Shown piece after piece: positions 1 through 11,667 of a stretch of 64,000 bases of DNA. Origin of the DNA: Anisus vortex (taxonomy: Eukaryota > Mollusca > Gastropoda > Planorbidae); assembly GCA_949126835.1 (NCBI GenBank), contig CASBPS010000184.1, forward strand, positions 62,001 through 126,000. The letters run 5' to 3'. The notes below the pieces were generated by a model. The model ran no database searches and had not been told where the DNA came from. It saw only the letters and a program-made list of their open reading frames with translations. The position numbers and the translations under genes are program-made. Every line of letters starts with the position of its first letter. Within the stretch, counting starts at the first letter, position 1.

Positions 1-954
1 GTTCAAAATGTTACAGCATTTTCAAAACAGTCACATGGAAAAGCTGATTAATATTGTGAATAAAGACATGATTCAATCTACCTCAAAACATAATTACAAT
101 GGAGAAGAGGAGACACGCTTTAGATATTAATAGATATATATATTAATAAATACTTGGCTTACAGAGGTGAAGACCTGGGAAACACATTCTCTCAAAATTT
201 CAGACGCATATCTCCACAACAACCGCCACATAATCAGTTTTTAAATGTTTATGAACTAATATCAAAACACTGGTTTTATATATTTAAAAATGAATACTTG
301 ATTTGTGTGAAAATATTGATGAGGCAGAATGTCAAATCATTATTAATGTTATCCTTTGTTATTTCCCCTTTATGTCTGCATTATGGTTTTCTTATGTTAA
401 TGTCAGTAAAAATATTTTTAGTCATAGGAGAAAAAAAATTTTTTTAGGATAAGTGTAAACAATTTTATATACCGGTAGTCTTTTAAACTTCTTATATGAC
501 TAAAAAGTAAAAATTAAAATATATAAAATAAAAATCATGGGCTCCCATGTTACAACAAGCTAGTTTCAGGAACTAATTAAGTTATTCAATCTTTGTATAC
601 AAATGCCAGACATCATTTTCCTACTTTTCCTTTACACAATACACAAACAATTGAGTCTTGCATTAATTGTCAAATTTAAACTGTTTGCTACCAACCAATT
701 TTTTAAATTTTTTTTTTTTAAATAGTAAAATAGTTTACTACCAATAGAAGCATTTAAAATTTCTTTAACTTAGTTGCCACAATTTTGATTCTCACCAAGT
801 TTGAAAATGTTTAAATAGAAAAGTTAAACTATTTTAAATTTCAGAGCTTAAGTTTCAATATGTTAAGTGGTTAAAGAAAGTATTATTTAAATTGGGTCTG
901 TGTACTTACAGGGTGGTATATAAATACAAACTATGTAAAGTTATCACAGGAAAA
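1..954. other. AT-rich sequence, no gene seen
   Basis: No coding exon, RNA gene or structured repeat could be supported. The only open frame (97 codons from 154) has low-complexity, AT-driven composition and no recognisable motif. Confidence 0.6.
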
Positions 955-1033
955 AAATTGAGACAAACTTAAGTAGTGTAACCAAGACATTCTTTGCTGT
1001 TATTGAAGACATTGAGAAGAATTTAAGTAGTGA
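955..1033 (+). repeat. Detached unit of the 54-bp tandem repeat
   Basis: About one and a half copies of the 54-bp unit found in bulk at 1910-3395 (shared core GAGACAAACTTAAGTAGTG). The second copy stops in the middle of the unit exactly where LINE sequence begins, and the array resumes at the complementary point after the LINE. The LINE therefore landed inside this array. Confidence 0.75.
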
Positions 1034-1909
1034 CTTAACCAATTGCATCAACACAGGAACAAAAGTAAGGTTATTTGCAGATTATTGTATAATTTATAGA
1101 ATAATAAAGACAGAATAAGATAGTGAACTGACAAAAAGACCTAGATGAATTACAAGAATGGGAATCTAATTAAAGTTTGTCTTTTCACCCAGAAAAGTGC
1201 CGACTGTATCCAAGAAAAAGAAACCAATAATTACAAACTACTTCATTCATGGTAAAGACCTAATTCAAACTAAAAATGCAAAGTACTTAGGAGAAATAAT
1301 AAATGATAAATTATCTTGGAATCCACATATTTATGAATTAATGAAACAATTTAACAAAACAATAGGCTTCATAAAAAGGAACTTTTACAAATGTAACAAG
1401 AACCTAAAACTTAAATGCTATTTCACATTAGTTAGACATATACTAGAATATGTGTGTAGGACCAATCAACTAAAGAAAACATTTAAAAAATAATTTTTAA
1501 TAAAGCTGCAAGATTCATGACTAGCAAATATTCACTACTGACAAGAGTAGATCTAACTCCAATAGTTAAATCACTAAACCTAGAAACATTAGAGGGCAAA
1601 TACAGAATGGCAAAGAGTAAAGTAGTAATAATACACAAGGCATTAAATTATAATTTTGGAATACAACACAATAACAATCTGTTACAATGCTCAGATAAAT
1701 ATAAGGACAAAATACTTTCCTCATTTCTTATGCGAGAACAAGTGCACACAAGTACTCTTTCTTCCAGAGTAACATCCAGGCATGGAATGGGTTGCCTGAA
1801 CAAACCAGGAAAACCAGTAACTTAACATAATTTAAAACACTAATAAAACACTGTTGCGCATATGATGCAATAATCTTCTTTATAAAAAGAGCATCTGTAA
1901 TGTATAAGA
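1031..1909 (+). mobile_element. LINE fragment, CR1/L2-type reverse transcriptase C-terminus
   Basis: Conceptual translation gives the end of a LINE reverse transcriptase: a degraded copy of the catalytic region (VRLFADYC where FADDC is expected), then the thumb and C-terminal region (KYLGEIINDKLSWNPHI, then FIKRNFYKCNK) in pieces at 1197-1493 and 1517-1825. Several stops and frameshifts make it inactive. The 3' end near 1900 matches, in reverse complement, the 3' end of the copy at 8.3-9.5 kb. The clade is judged from motif style only; L2, Crack or Daphne are all possible. Confidence 0.75.
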
Positions 1910-3395
1910 TAATATTGTGTAACAAAGACATTCTCTGCTGATATTCAAGAAATTGAGACAAACTTAAGTAGTCTAACCAAGACATTCTCTGCTGCTATTC
2001 AAGAAATTGAGACAAACTTAAGTAGTCTAAACAAGACATTCTCTGCTTTTATTTATTCAAGAACTTGAGACAAACTTAAGTAGTGTAACCAAGACATTCT
2101 GTGTTTTTATTCAAGAACTTGAGACAACCTTAAGTAGTGTAACCAAGACATTCTCTGCTGATATTGAAGAAATTGAGACAAACTTAAGTAGTGTAACCAA
2201 GACATTCTCTGCTTTTATTGAAGAAATTGAGACAAACTTAAGTAGTGTAACCAAGACATACTCTGCTTTTATTCAAGAACTTGAGACAAACTTAAGTTAA
2301 GTAGTGTAACCAAGACATTCTCTGCTTTTATTCAAGAACTTGAGACAAACTTAAGTAGTGTAACCAAGACATTCTCTGCTGATATTCAAGAAATTGAGAC
2401 AAACTTAAGTAGTGTAAGCAAGACATTCTCTGCTTTTATTGAAGAAATTGAGACAAACTTAAGTAGTGTAACCAAGACATTCTCTGCTTTTATTCAAGAA
2501 CTTGAGACAAACTTAAGTAGTGTAACCAAGACATTCTCTGCTTTTATTGAAGAAATTGAGATAAACTTAAGTAGTTAACAAAAACATTTTCTGCTGTTAT
2601 TGAAGAAATTGAGTCGAGACAAACTTAAATAGTGTAACCAAGACATTCACTGCTGTTACTGAAGAAATTGAGACAAACTTAAGTAATGTAACCAAGACAT
2701 TCTCTGCTTTTATTCAAGAACTTGAGACAAACTTAAGTAGTGTAACCAAGACATTCTCTGCTTTTATTGAAGAAATTGAGACAAACTTAAGTAGTGTAAC
2801 CAAGACATTCTCTGCTTTTATTCAAGAACTTGAGACAAACTTAACAAGTCTAACCAAGACATTCTTTGCTTCTATTCAAGAAATTGAGACAATCTTAAGT
2901 AGTGTAATCAAGAGATTCTCTGCTGCTATTCGAGAACTTAAGAAAAACTTATGTAGTTTAAGACATTTTCTGCTGTTATTGAAGAAATTGAGACAAACAG
3001 GTAATGTAACCAAGACATTCTCTGCTGCTATTCGAGAAAGTAGTGTAACCAAGACATTCTCTGCTGCTATTCAAGAAATTGAGACAAACTTAAGTAGTCT
3101 AAACAAGACATTCTCTGCTTTTATTTATTCAAGAACTTGAGACAAACTTAAGTAGTGTAACCAAGACATTCTGTGTTTTTATTCAAGAACTTGAGACAAC
3201 CTTAAGTAGTGTAACCAAGACATTCTCTGCTGATATTGAAGAAATTGAGACAAACTTAAGTAGTGTAACCAAGACATTCTCTGCTTTTATTGAAGAAATT
3301 GAGACAAACTTAAGTAGTGTAACCAAGACATTCTCTTCCTTTAGCTGTTATTCAAGAAATTGAGACAAATTCAAGAAACCAAGAAATTTTCAAGT
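1910..3395 (+). repeat. 54-bp minisatellite array (18-codon unit)
   Basis: About 27 copies of a 54-bp unit (core GTAACCAAGACATTCTCTGC). Two variants alternate in part of the array, with TATTCAAGAACTTGAG or TATTGAAGAAATTGAG, hinting at a 108-bp dimer. A block near 1990-2260 recurs near 3065-3330, so there is also a longer duplication. Because 54 is a multiple of three, a frame reading ETNLSSVTKTFSAFIQEL stays open across runs of units, but 4- and 5-bp insertions (near 2050, 2296 and 3122) and other indels break it. Confidence 0.9.
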
Positions 3396-3642
3396 ATTTG
3401 AGCATCTAATTCTTAGTGATGGAGTAAAGGGAGTTGAGTTATATCATAAGCTACTCAATGCCACATAAGCCCCTTGCTACAAATGAAATAAAAAGAATCT
3501 GCCACATTGTTGAACAAAGTTTCTTGCTTTTTTATCCTTGTGATTTAGGAAAAAAATAGTTATGGGTTTCAGTTTATTGCAGATTTGATCAGTTTATTTA
3601 TTCAGTTTATTGCATATTAAGATAGTAGGGGTCTAAAGCATG

Positions 3643-3890
3643 TTATCTAAGGTAAAAATTGCAAAAATGACTTTCTAAGCTCTTTTTGATAGTATCAAAG
3701 GAGCTTGTTCGCCTGAGTTGAATGGAAAGTAAATTCCACACCTTTGGACCGGATATTGAGAAGGTTCTAAGGCCAACGGTTGTGAGAGAGAAACAGGGCA
3801 CTTCCAGAAGCAAGGAGTCGGCAGAACAAAGTGTTCTTTGTGAAACATGTGGTTTAATTAGTTCCTTGAGATAGGATGAGCCAGACTTGA
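3643..3890 (-). pseudogene. LINE ORF2 C-terminal fragment (second family)
   Basis: The minus strand has an open stretch of about 82 codons ending in TAA at 3645-3643. It reads like the extreme C-terminus of a non-LTR retrotransposon polyprotein: LIKPHVSQRTLCSADSLLL, then a GPKVWNLL block and a basic helix (FDTIKKSLESHF). This is the familiar 'GP-x-WN-x-LP' tail after the reverse transcriptase. It shows no similarity to the LINE copies at 1.0, 8.3 and 50.9 kb, so it belongs to another family. It has no upstream RT, so it is a 5'-truncated insertion. Confidence 0.7.
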
Positions 3891-6800
3891 TCCAGCATTA
3901 CAGCTTGAGTTACAGGGTTTATCCCGATGATAATGATAGTAACAATTAAAAGAGTTGAAAAAAATTTTTTTTGTTAACAAACAAAACTTATACATTTCTA
4001 GAAATCTCAACCATTTTTTTTATGCATGTTTTGTAACAATTAGCTGATGTTTAGTTTATTTGTTAAGATTATTTATGTGGTAATAGGTGCGGCTGCGATG
4101 CTACTCTGTGTGCAATGTTAACTGTTGTTTACTGCACTCCACAAACACAAACCAGCAGTTTCACTATCAAAAGATTTATTTCAATAAACAACACGGTACC
4201 CAGTATTGTTTCTGAACACTGAAATGAGCACCTGCATGTGTGCCCACACAATAACTTATAGAAATACAGCAGAGGGAATAGCATTTTTACACAACAACAT
4301 CCCTGAACCTCAGAAAAGACGATGACTAAGAAAAGCCAAACAATGGTGCCTGTCTTCAGCTAAACCAATCACCTTAGGGGTCAAACCAGTCATTTGCTTG
4401 CCAACTAATCATCGTTTCCTTTTGGGCACCTTACCACATTTAGTAATATAAATGATGATGAATTAAATTTAGAGTTCAATATCTCTGGTCATTACTATCA
4501 TGAATCCGGTCTTTAAGCTAATTAGTTAATTCACAAAATGTTAGATGATAGAGAGGTGAAGACATAGGGCTACGACACTGAGCAAGAGAAATAGTAACAC
4601 CTAGAAAAGTTCAAGAGGGCTGTTTGCAACTATTCATGCTTTCCTTGCTTGTATTAGTAGGTACCACAAACTGAATTTTCAAAATTGTTGTAGAGCTTAG
4701 TTGTTTATATTTATAGCAAGAACTCGTGAACCCAAGAATGTGGATACCAAATTTGTTCACATATCTCAAATAGTTTTTAAAATATGCATTTTTAAAAAAG
4801 TGCTTTTTTGATTTTTTTTTCACGCAGTGAAAAGTACCATTTTTGCTAAGCTATATCTGTAAAACTATATTACCTAAACTGACTTTCTTACACTCGACAT
4901 AAACACACATATATATAGAACAAACTCAATTTTTTTGAAGGGTTTAAAATGATAAATAATGAAAATTTATTCAAATGAAAATGTCGTTTCGTCACATTTT
5001 GAAAAATTCTGAAAGGGAGGTAAAAAACACAAATTTTGTACCTTTTCAAAAATTCATAAAAAAATAACTGATATTATGGCATACAAGATACTTATATCAA
5101 AATGAAGGGGAATCATAGCTCTATGTATATAAACAGTTTTCTTTTACATAGCATATATATTTAAAATACATGTATGGTTAGAATAGGACAGGGGTTCATG
5201 AAATTTAAAAAACACGTCGTTATAAAATATTTGTTTTAAATAAATAGTTATGCCCATAGTTAATCTAATCATATCAAAACACAGTAGTATTATAGCTCTA
5301 AGAGTTAAAACAGTTATTGTGTCTATAACATTTTTATATAAAATGCAAAAATGGCTGGAACTGTACAGGGGTTTAGCGTACCGGAATAATTAATTTTTCT
5401 ACAAAAAATTGTTGGTCTACCTAGAATAACATAAGCTTACAGGCTTTGTGCTTATTTTATGATATTTATACATTCTACACTAAGCAAGTATATAATACTA
5501 AGAACCATTCGGTTCTAGAAATGATTCATTTTCAAGTTGCCGAAGGTGCATCTTCTGCTTTGGTACCACACGCACCACCATTGCCGTATTGTCTTAATTC
5601 TCAAATATTTTTGATCTAGAAATCATTTGCTGTACCCGGTGTTAGCTTTTATTTATGATCATTTACTAAGCTTTATTCTTGTCATTTGTAAGAATATATG
5701 TAATCCAGAACTTGATCAGAATAATAAATCACGTAATCCAATGTCAAAAGGGAAAACACATTATTAACAACTTTTCCAAACACTTTTGAACTCAATAACT
5801 GGTAGTTAGTAGTATAGGCTTGCAACTTTTAATCCATGAGAATCAGGATTCAAGCTGCAAAGATATTACAAGATAAATTAGGCTAAACAAACTGAACAAA
5901 AGAATATTTTAATTGTATTAATATAGCCATAGACTAATGATAAAATGGTAGGCTATAAATTTATGCCATTAGACATTAGTTCTTAGTCTTAGGAGTCTTA
6001 GCCCTTAGGCCGGGGGCCGCCTTAGGCCTACTCATTAGTACCCCTTATTTTTTAGGCATTAAACCTAGAAATAGGCCTGACCAAAAAACAATATTTTTAT
6101 GATAATGACATGAAATTACAATAGGCCTACACTGAAAATCATGTATAACTTTGTTAATGGTTTAAACCTTAGAGAAAACTATCCTTTAACTTTAACCTGC
6201 ATCAACTACGGTTCGAGTTATACTTTAAACATTGTTTACATTGCCGACAATCACGTGACCTTTTATATTTATGAAAATTGAAGCTGATAATATCATTTAA
6301 AAACTATGAATGCTAGTAATTATTAATTTTCAATGTACCCTCTTTTAAAAAAGACAATAAAAATGTACTTTAAGCATTCCGAAAAAATTACATTCCTCTA
6401 CAAACAGATGGGGGGGTTTCGCGCATGTCGCGTCCATGACTAGAACCGAAAACGATCTTAACATGGTACCAATAAACGTAGTTATAACAATACATTTTCA
6501 TAAAAATAAACAATTTAAACATGATTCTCAAAGATATCAACAATATTATTACATGTTTCTACTTATTGTACTTACCAACTAAGCTTTTTTGATCTGCTAA
6601 AGTCGATTTAGTTGAGCGCCGTCAACACTGAAGTCAGCCATTTTTAATGATTTTTACGCTACCGGTGGTTTGGCGTATGAATGAAAACGATAGGGTTTTT
6701 GTTTATTTCGGCCGATTTGGGCCACGCTTAGAAATGAAGTGTTGTTTTCGTATTTTAAAAGGAAAAAGGACGGGCTTTCTAATGGTGCTAATTAAAAAGC

Positions 6801-7334
6801 TATAATTTATAAATATCACTTAGAAATTTATAATTTTCTTCGATTATTTTAGATTTTAACACTTTAAACTACTTTTATCAATTAGTATTTGGTACCAAAC
6901 TAAAGGGCATTCATTTTTGCACACGATACGCTCATTTATGACGCGATACTATGAATGGCCCGAATCGGCGTGGGAATTGAATAGCGAGGGGGTCAAAAAC
7001 GATCACCCGGCCCCCGCTGAAAATTCCTTGTAGTGATGGTTTTCATCCCACAAATGTAATATTTTATTAAACTATAAACACAAAATAAATAACATATAGT
7101 TAAAGCTCTTAAAATATACTTTTTAATGGTACCATTTTTTAAAGCATATGCACAGTTTTTATTATAGAAAACATAAGTTGAAAAGTGACTATTTTTTATA
7201 ATTTTTAGCTTCAGCGCGACAAAAATGCTTTTTTTACGGCAGTTTGTGGTACCTAGTATTAGTGGATTTATAAACTTCACTTTATATCTCTTTTACTTTT
7301 ATAACATTGATAACATATACAAAATTTTAAGAAG
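3891..7334. other. AT-rich sequence, probably transglutaminase downstream intron or intergenic
   Basis: No further transglutaminase exon (beta-barrel domains) was recognised on the minus strand. The ORFs here are short and AT-driven. A possible 5' exon and promoter at 6576-6660 is listed separately. A patch rich in AGGCCT-like palindromes occurs near 6000-6130. Confidence 0.5.
6576..6660 (-). promoter_or_regulatory. Possible first exon and promoter with YY1-like start
   Basis: On the minus strand a YY1-like AAAAATGGCTGAC at about 6633-6645 is followed by 13 sense codons, a TAG, and a strong donor (TTG|GTAAGT; GT ends the exon at 6576). The surroundings are richer in CpG than neighbouring DNA. 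This fits a short 5' exon with a minimal uORF for a gene running left out of the window, but no downstream exon confirms it. Confidence 0.25.
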
Positions 7335-7828
7335 GACAGTATCATTCTATACATTTATTTTGTTTAATCATAGACAGTATCATTCTATACATTTATTTTG
7401 TTTAATCATAGACAGTATCATTCTATACATTTATTTTGTTTAATCATAGACAGTATCATTCTATACATTTATTTTGTTTAATCATAGACAGTATCATTCT
7501 ATACATTTATTTTGTTTAATCATAGACAGTATCATTCTATACATTTATTTTGTTTAATCATAGACAGTATCATTCTATACATTTATTTTGTTTAATCATA
7601 GACAGTATCATTCTATACATTTATTTTGTTTAATCATAGACAGTATCATTCTATACATTTATTTTGTTTAATCATAGACAGTATCATTCTATACATTTAT
7701 TTTGTTTAATCATAGACAGTATCATTCTATACATTTATTTTGTTTAATCATAGACAGTATCATTCTATACATTTATTTTGTTTAATCATAGACAGTATCA
7801 TTCTATACATTTATTTTGTTTAATCATA
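7335..7828 (+). repeat. 38-bp minisatellite, 13 copies
   Basis: The array is 494 bp, exactly 13 x 38 bp, with unit start GACAGTATCATTCTATACAT. By eye the copies are identical, which implies very recent amplification or active homogenisation. It lies 130 bp beyond the last visible transglutaminase exon, in the downstream intron. Confidence 0.95.
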
Positions 7829-7958
7829 AACTTCTTGAACTGCTTTGGAGCAATAATAATGACCTCTGAGAGGAGAGTATTATAATAAAATAATGAAAAG
7901 TTCAATACTATATAGAGATAACACCAATATGGCAAATTAGATATCAAAGATAACTCAC

Positions 7959-8121
7959 GCATCCTTTATTACTTCAAGACACACCCAATGACCATCTTCA
8001 TTCTGATACCAGAAAACTTTATCCGCATTGACCTCAGAGAACACAAAAGGTGTATCATAGGGCAGGTTGATCTTACCCTCTTTGACTGCACGTACAGATG
8101 CAGGCCCACAGCAGTAAGTGC
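7959..8121 (-). CDS. Transglutaminase exon (post-catalytic segment)
   Basis: This 163-bp exon begins after AAG at 8124-8122 and ends at the donor GC|GTGAGT. It encodes [15 protein letters not shown], followed by [13 protein letters not shown]. This is the conserved stretch after the catalytic Asp that closes the core domain; the PFVF-EVNAD motif is diagnostic of animal transglutaminases. Entry phase matches the exon at 9843-9946 (G|GC gives Gly). It ends in phase 2, so at least one more exon, for the beta-barrel domains, must follow to the left; none was recognised within the window. Confidence 0.93.
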
Positions 8122-8297
8122 CTTAAAATACAACATATTAATATCAGTAATTACTTTATAATTTTACTGTTTACATATTACAAAATAATAAAGTCACCAT
8201 TATCAATAAATAATTTTAGGGCAGTTGAAATGAAAAAAACTCTTACAGATACTTAGGCATACAATATGTAGGGTTAAACACAAAGTTATAAATGAAT

Positions 8298-9510
8298 CCT
8301 CTTTCTTATCTTATACATTACAGACGCTCCTTCTATAAAAAAAATTATTGCGTCCTATGCTCATCCGTAGTCCGAGTCTAGTCTTGCACTTTTATTAATG
8401 TTTTAAATGATGTTAAGTTCAGGCAACCCATTCCATGCCTGAATGCCACTCGGGAAGAAAGAGTACTTAAATGCATTTGTTCTCGCATAAGGGACAAGGA
8501 AAGTGTTTTTGTCTTTATGTTTATCTGAGCTTTGCTACAGGTTGCTATTGGGTTATATTTCTAAATTAGACTTTAATGCCTTGAGTATTATTACTATTTT
8601 ACTCTTTGCCCTTCTGTCCTCTAGTGTTTCTAGGTTTAGTGATTTGACTAATGGTGTTACTTTTGTTAATTGTTAATATTCACTAGTTATGAACCTTGCA
8701 GCTCTTTTTTGAATTTGTTCTAATTTTTTAATGTTTTCTTTAGTTGATGCTGTAAATTCTAGTAGAGGCCTAACTAATGTGAGATAGCATTTTAGTTTTA
8801 TATTCTTATTACATTTGTAAAAGTTTCTTTTTTATGAATCCTAATGTTTTGTTTGATTTTTTAATTACTTAATCAATATGAGGGTTCCAAGATAACTTAT
8901 CATTTATTATTATTTCTAGATACTTTGCATTTTTAGTTTGAGTTAGTTCTTCACCATGAATGAAGTAGTTTGCTATTATTTGTTTCTTTTTCTTGGATAT
9001 CCTTATTAGTTGGCATTTTTCTGGGTGAAAAGACATACTCCAGTTTAGTCCTATTTTTGTAGTTCATCTAGGTCTTTTTGTAGAAGTTCACTATCTTTTC
9101 CTGTCTTTATTATTCTATAAATTATGCAATCATCAGCAAATAATCTTACTTTTGTTCCTGTGTTGATGCAATTTGGTAGATCATTAATATATAAATTAGA
9201 AACAGTAGAGGTCCTAGAACAGTTCCTTGTGGAACTCCTGAGTTTACAGTTATTGGTGATGACTTTGAGCCCTTTATTATTACTGTTTGTAATCTGCCTA
9301 TGAGAAAGTCCTGAATCCACTGATGTAAGGGACCAGAGATGCCAAAATATTTAAATTTTTTTTAGTAAACTAGAATGATGAACTTTATTAAATGCTTTGG
9401 AAAAATCTAGTAATATAGCATCAATTTGGTTGTTATTATCTAATCCTTTAGACAAGTCATCTATAAGCCTATTAATTGAGTCTCACATTATCTATTTTTC
9501 CTGAAGCCAT
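8298..9510 (-). mobile_element. LINE copy, CR1/L2-type, 5'-truncated
   Basis: Same family as the copy at 1031-1909, opposite strand. The minus strand reads YINDLPNCINTGTKVRLFADDC with the FADDC catalytic motif intact, then KDLDELQK, the thumb region and the C-terminus, interrupted by frameshifts. The 3' end near 8300-8340 carries a TCTTATC-like tail shared with 29268-29355. It lies in the 1.7-kb intron between the last two visible transglutaminase exons and runs in the same direction as the gene. Confidence 0.8.
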
Positions 9511-9842
9511 GTTGGTGTTAGTTCTCTTAGCCATTTTGCTCTTGGGTATCTACAAATTTCTATTATGCATTTTCCTTAACTTGTTTTTCAGGAAGAATCA
9601 TTCTAGCACTTTCTGCACCAAAGCTTATATAAAGTATTAAGAGGTGTAATGTTTTTTTGTAGTTTTACAGAAGCTACTAATTATTGATCAGTGCACTCTA
9701 ATTAATGTAATTATTGTCAATAAGTTCAAGCATTAAATTATTCTTTAAACGTTCGGGTAGCTTGAGTTGTAAATATCCCTTAGTGAACCAGACCCTACAC
9801 TATCATTACATTTAGGCAAAAGCCACCCAAAAGCTCAGATAC

Positions 9843-9946
9843 CGTCTGATAGTTCTTGGGGGGTGGCATCAAATGCCTGCCAACCACCATAACCATGTGG
9901 AAGATCAGGTCTGGACATCCAAGCTTCATTCCACACATGGAAGTTC
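9843..9946 (-). CDS. Transglutaminase exon with catalytic His and Asp
   Basis: This 104-bp exon has an acceptor CAG at 9949-9947 and a donor ACG|GTATCT. It encodes [20 protein letters not shown] followed by [15 protein letters not shown]. The His of the F-H-x-W motif and the Asp of D-x-T-P-Q-E are the second and third members of the Cys-His-Asp triad in the family, and both are present. The first codon is completed from the previous exon (TG|G = Trp) and the last is shared with the next (G|GC = Gly). No coding defect is visible, so the gene is probably functional here. Confidence 0.95.
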
Positions 9947-10619
9947 CTGTTATATTAAAACAAATAACATTAGAAGTATTGCAACAGTTTTTGTAAAATC
10001 AAAATCTAGAAAAGCTAATAGAGTGGACAATACTGATTTAAACCTGTGAATTCTTGGCTCATAAAATTGAAGATGTAGTCATTTCATCAAGCATAAGACA
10101 CAGTGGCCTAGCCGCAGCATGCTCAACTGATTTACCTAGGTCTGGAGGGTGTCCTAGAGTCTACCCAGCTCTAGACAGAAGTTGGGGATAAGTAAGGTAG
10201 TAGGCAGTGAACACAGAAACTTGTGAATGTAGCCTTCAATTGCCCTATATATCAGTTATTGTCTAAAAGGTAAACTTACTTAAATACTAACATTATCAAT
10301 CTCGTTGAAGCATACAATTTGTCTACAGAAAAACAAATTTAGGAAAAATAGATCAACAGATAACAAAAAAAATAATATTACTAGACCATTTCTCTAAAAT
10401 TAAAAAAAATAAGAAAAAGGTACCAATGTATCAATATATATATAATCATAAATTGCATGAACCAGTTAGGAAATCAAACAATTTAACATTTATTAAAACC
10501 TTTATCAAAATTCAATACTAGACTTAAACCACAGACAATCTAATGCATACCAGGCCCATCTGTAGATTATGAGAACAAGTGTTAGGTCGTTTAAGAAATG
10601 TATAATTAATGTTAACGAA

Positions 10620-10804
10620 GGAATATTAGTTTTGATACTGTTAAAGCTACATGATAAATGTATAGTGGTTATGCTGATGTTTAAGCTTTATGATGAATGT
10701 ATAGTAGTTTTGCTGCTATTACTTGTTCAACTTTGATGCGCTAAAGCTATATGATGAATGCATAGTAGTTTTGATACTCTTAAAGCTATATGATAAATGC
10801 ATAG
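10620..10804 (+). repeat. Left remnant of the ~39-bp satellite
   Basis: Diverged monomers of the same satellite that fills 16.7-21.2 kb (core GAATGTATAGTAGTTTTGAT, with variants), truncated on the right by the LTR at 10805. The array is therefore older than the retrotransposon, or at least extended across its insertion point. Confidence 0.8.
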
Positions 10805-11395
10805 TGTTACGAGTAGATTTATTTCCATATTATATTGGTTCTGTTATTATTAACTAAAGTTAAAATGAAATAATCTTAAACCCGAAATGTTTCCGTGTTA
10901 GGAATAAAACATGCATATGTCTAGACACTACGTCATAGCTATAAAATACGTCATATGCACGAGGGTGGAATACCGTTTAGTTTAGTTCTAGTTTGGGCGC
11001 TAATGTGTGAGGACTGTGTGAGATAGGATTACGGCTTAACTCATTATAGAAGAATCTCAACTGATTAAGTTTCATTATATAATACTGGTACATGTATTCT
11101 GTGGTATTGTTATATTTTATCATCTCAACTTGTTGGAATAAAATTGTGTTCAATTTCAAACAGGATTGTGGATTTTCCTATATATTAAGGTACAGTTTAT
11201 CTAAATCACTTTATACACAAAAGATTCATATCGCGACGAGTCAAATAAACATCAAATCTAATTCAATAACATCAATATAAATTCTTATACAACCTTGTGA
11301 GATCCAAGATGGATATGAATCACAATAATATATAATAATACATTACTAAAAATATCATCTAACGTCAGTAGCTGATTTCGCACGTGACAAAAGAT
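10805..11395 (+). repeat. 5' LTR of the Gmr1-like element
   Basis: Starts TGTTACGAGTAG and matches 16066-16674 nearly base for base. The main difference is near 10997-11025, where the 3' LTR has about 20 extra bases including a T/A run. The right edge is set by the primer-binding site. It does not end in the canonical CA if the primer site abuts it. Confidence 0.88.
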
Positions 11396-11413
11396 TGGGG
11401 GCTCAAGTCCTGG
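11396..11413 (+). other. Primer-binding site, tRNA-Pro-like
   Basis: TGGGGGCTCAAGTCCTGG immediately follows the 5' LTR. The first nine bases equal the tRNA-Pro primer site of gammaretroviruses (TGGGGGCTC), and most later bases also agree. It would prime minus-strand synthesis. Confidence 0.65.
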
Positions 11414-11667
11414 ATCTAAAGTTTGTATGTATAAGAATTGAGAATATACAACTGTTTTAGTGAAAACGATTTACAACAAATATTTATTCAAATTCTGTCT
11501 ACGTGGGAGGCACTGTCTGTGTTCGGACATACTGTTTTCAGCTTTGTACACAATCATCTTAAAATTTATCTTCTACAAATTAAAAGTGGTGTAAAAATAT
11601 TTCAAAGGACTTTATGAAAGGTAAAGTTGAAATTTTTTATCTTCTATTTACGTCATTAATATAAAAC

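Noticed and set aside
1..7950. Remaining C-terminal transglutaminase exons
   Set aside because: Scanned on the minus strand for beta-barrel motifs; none convincing, so probably left of the window.
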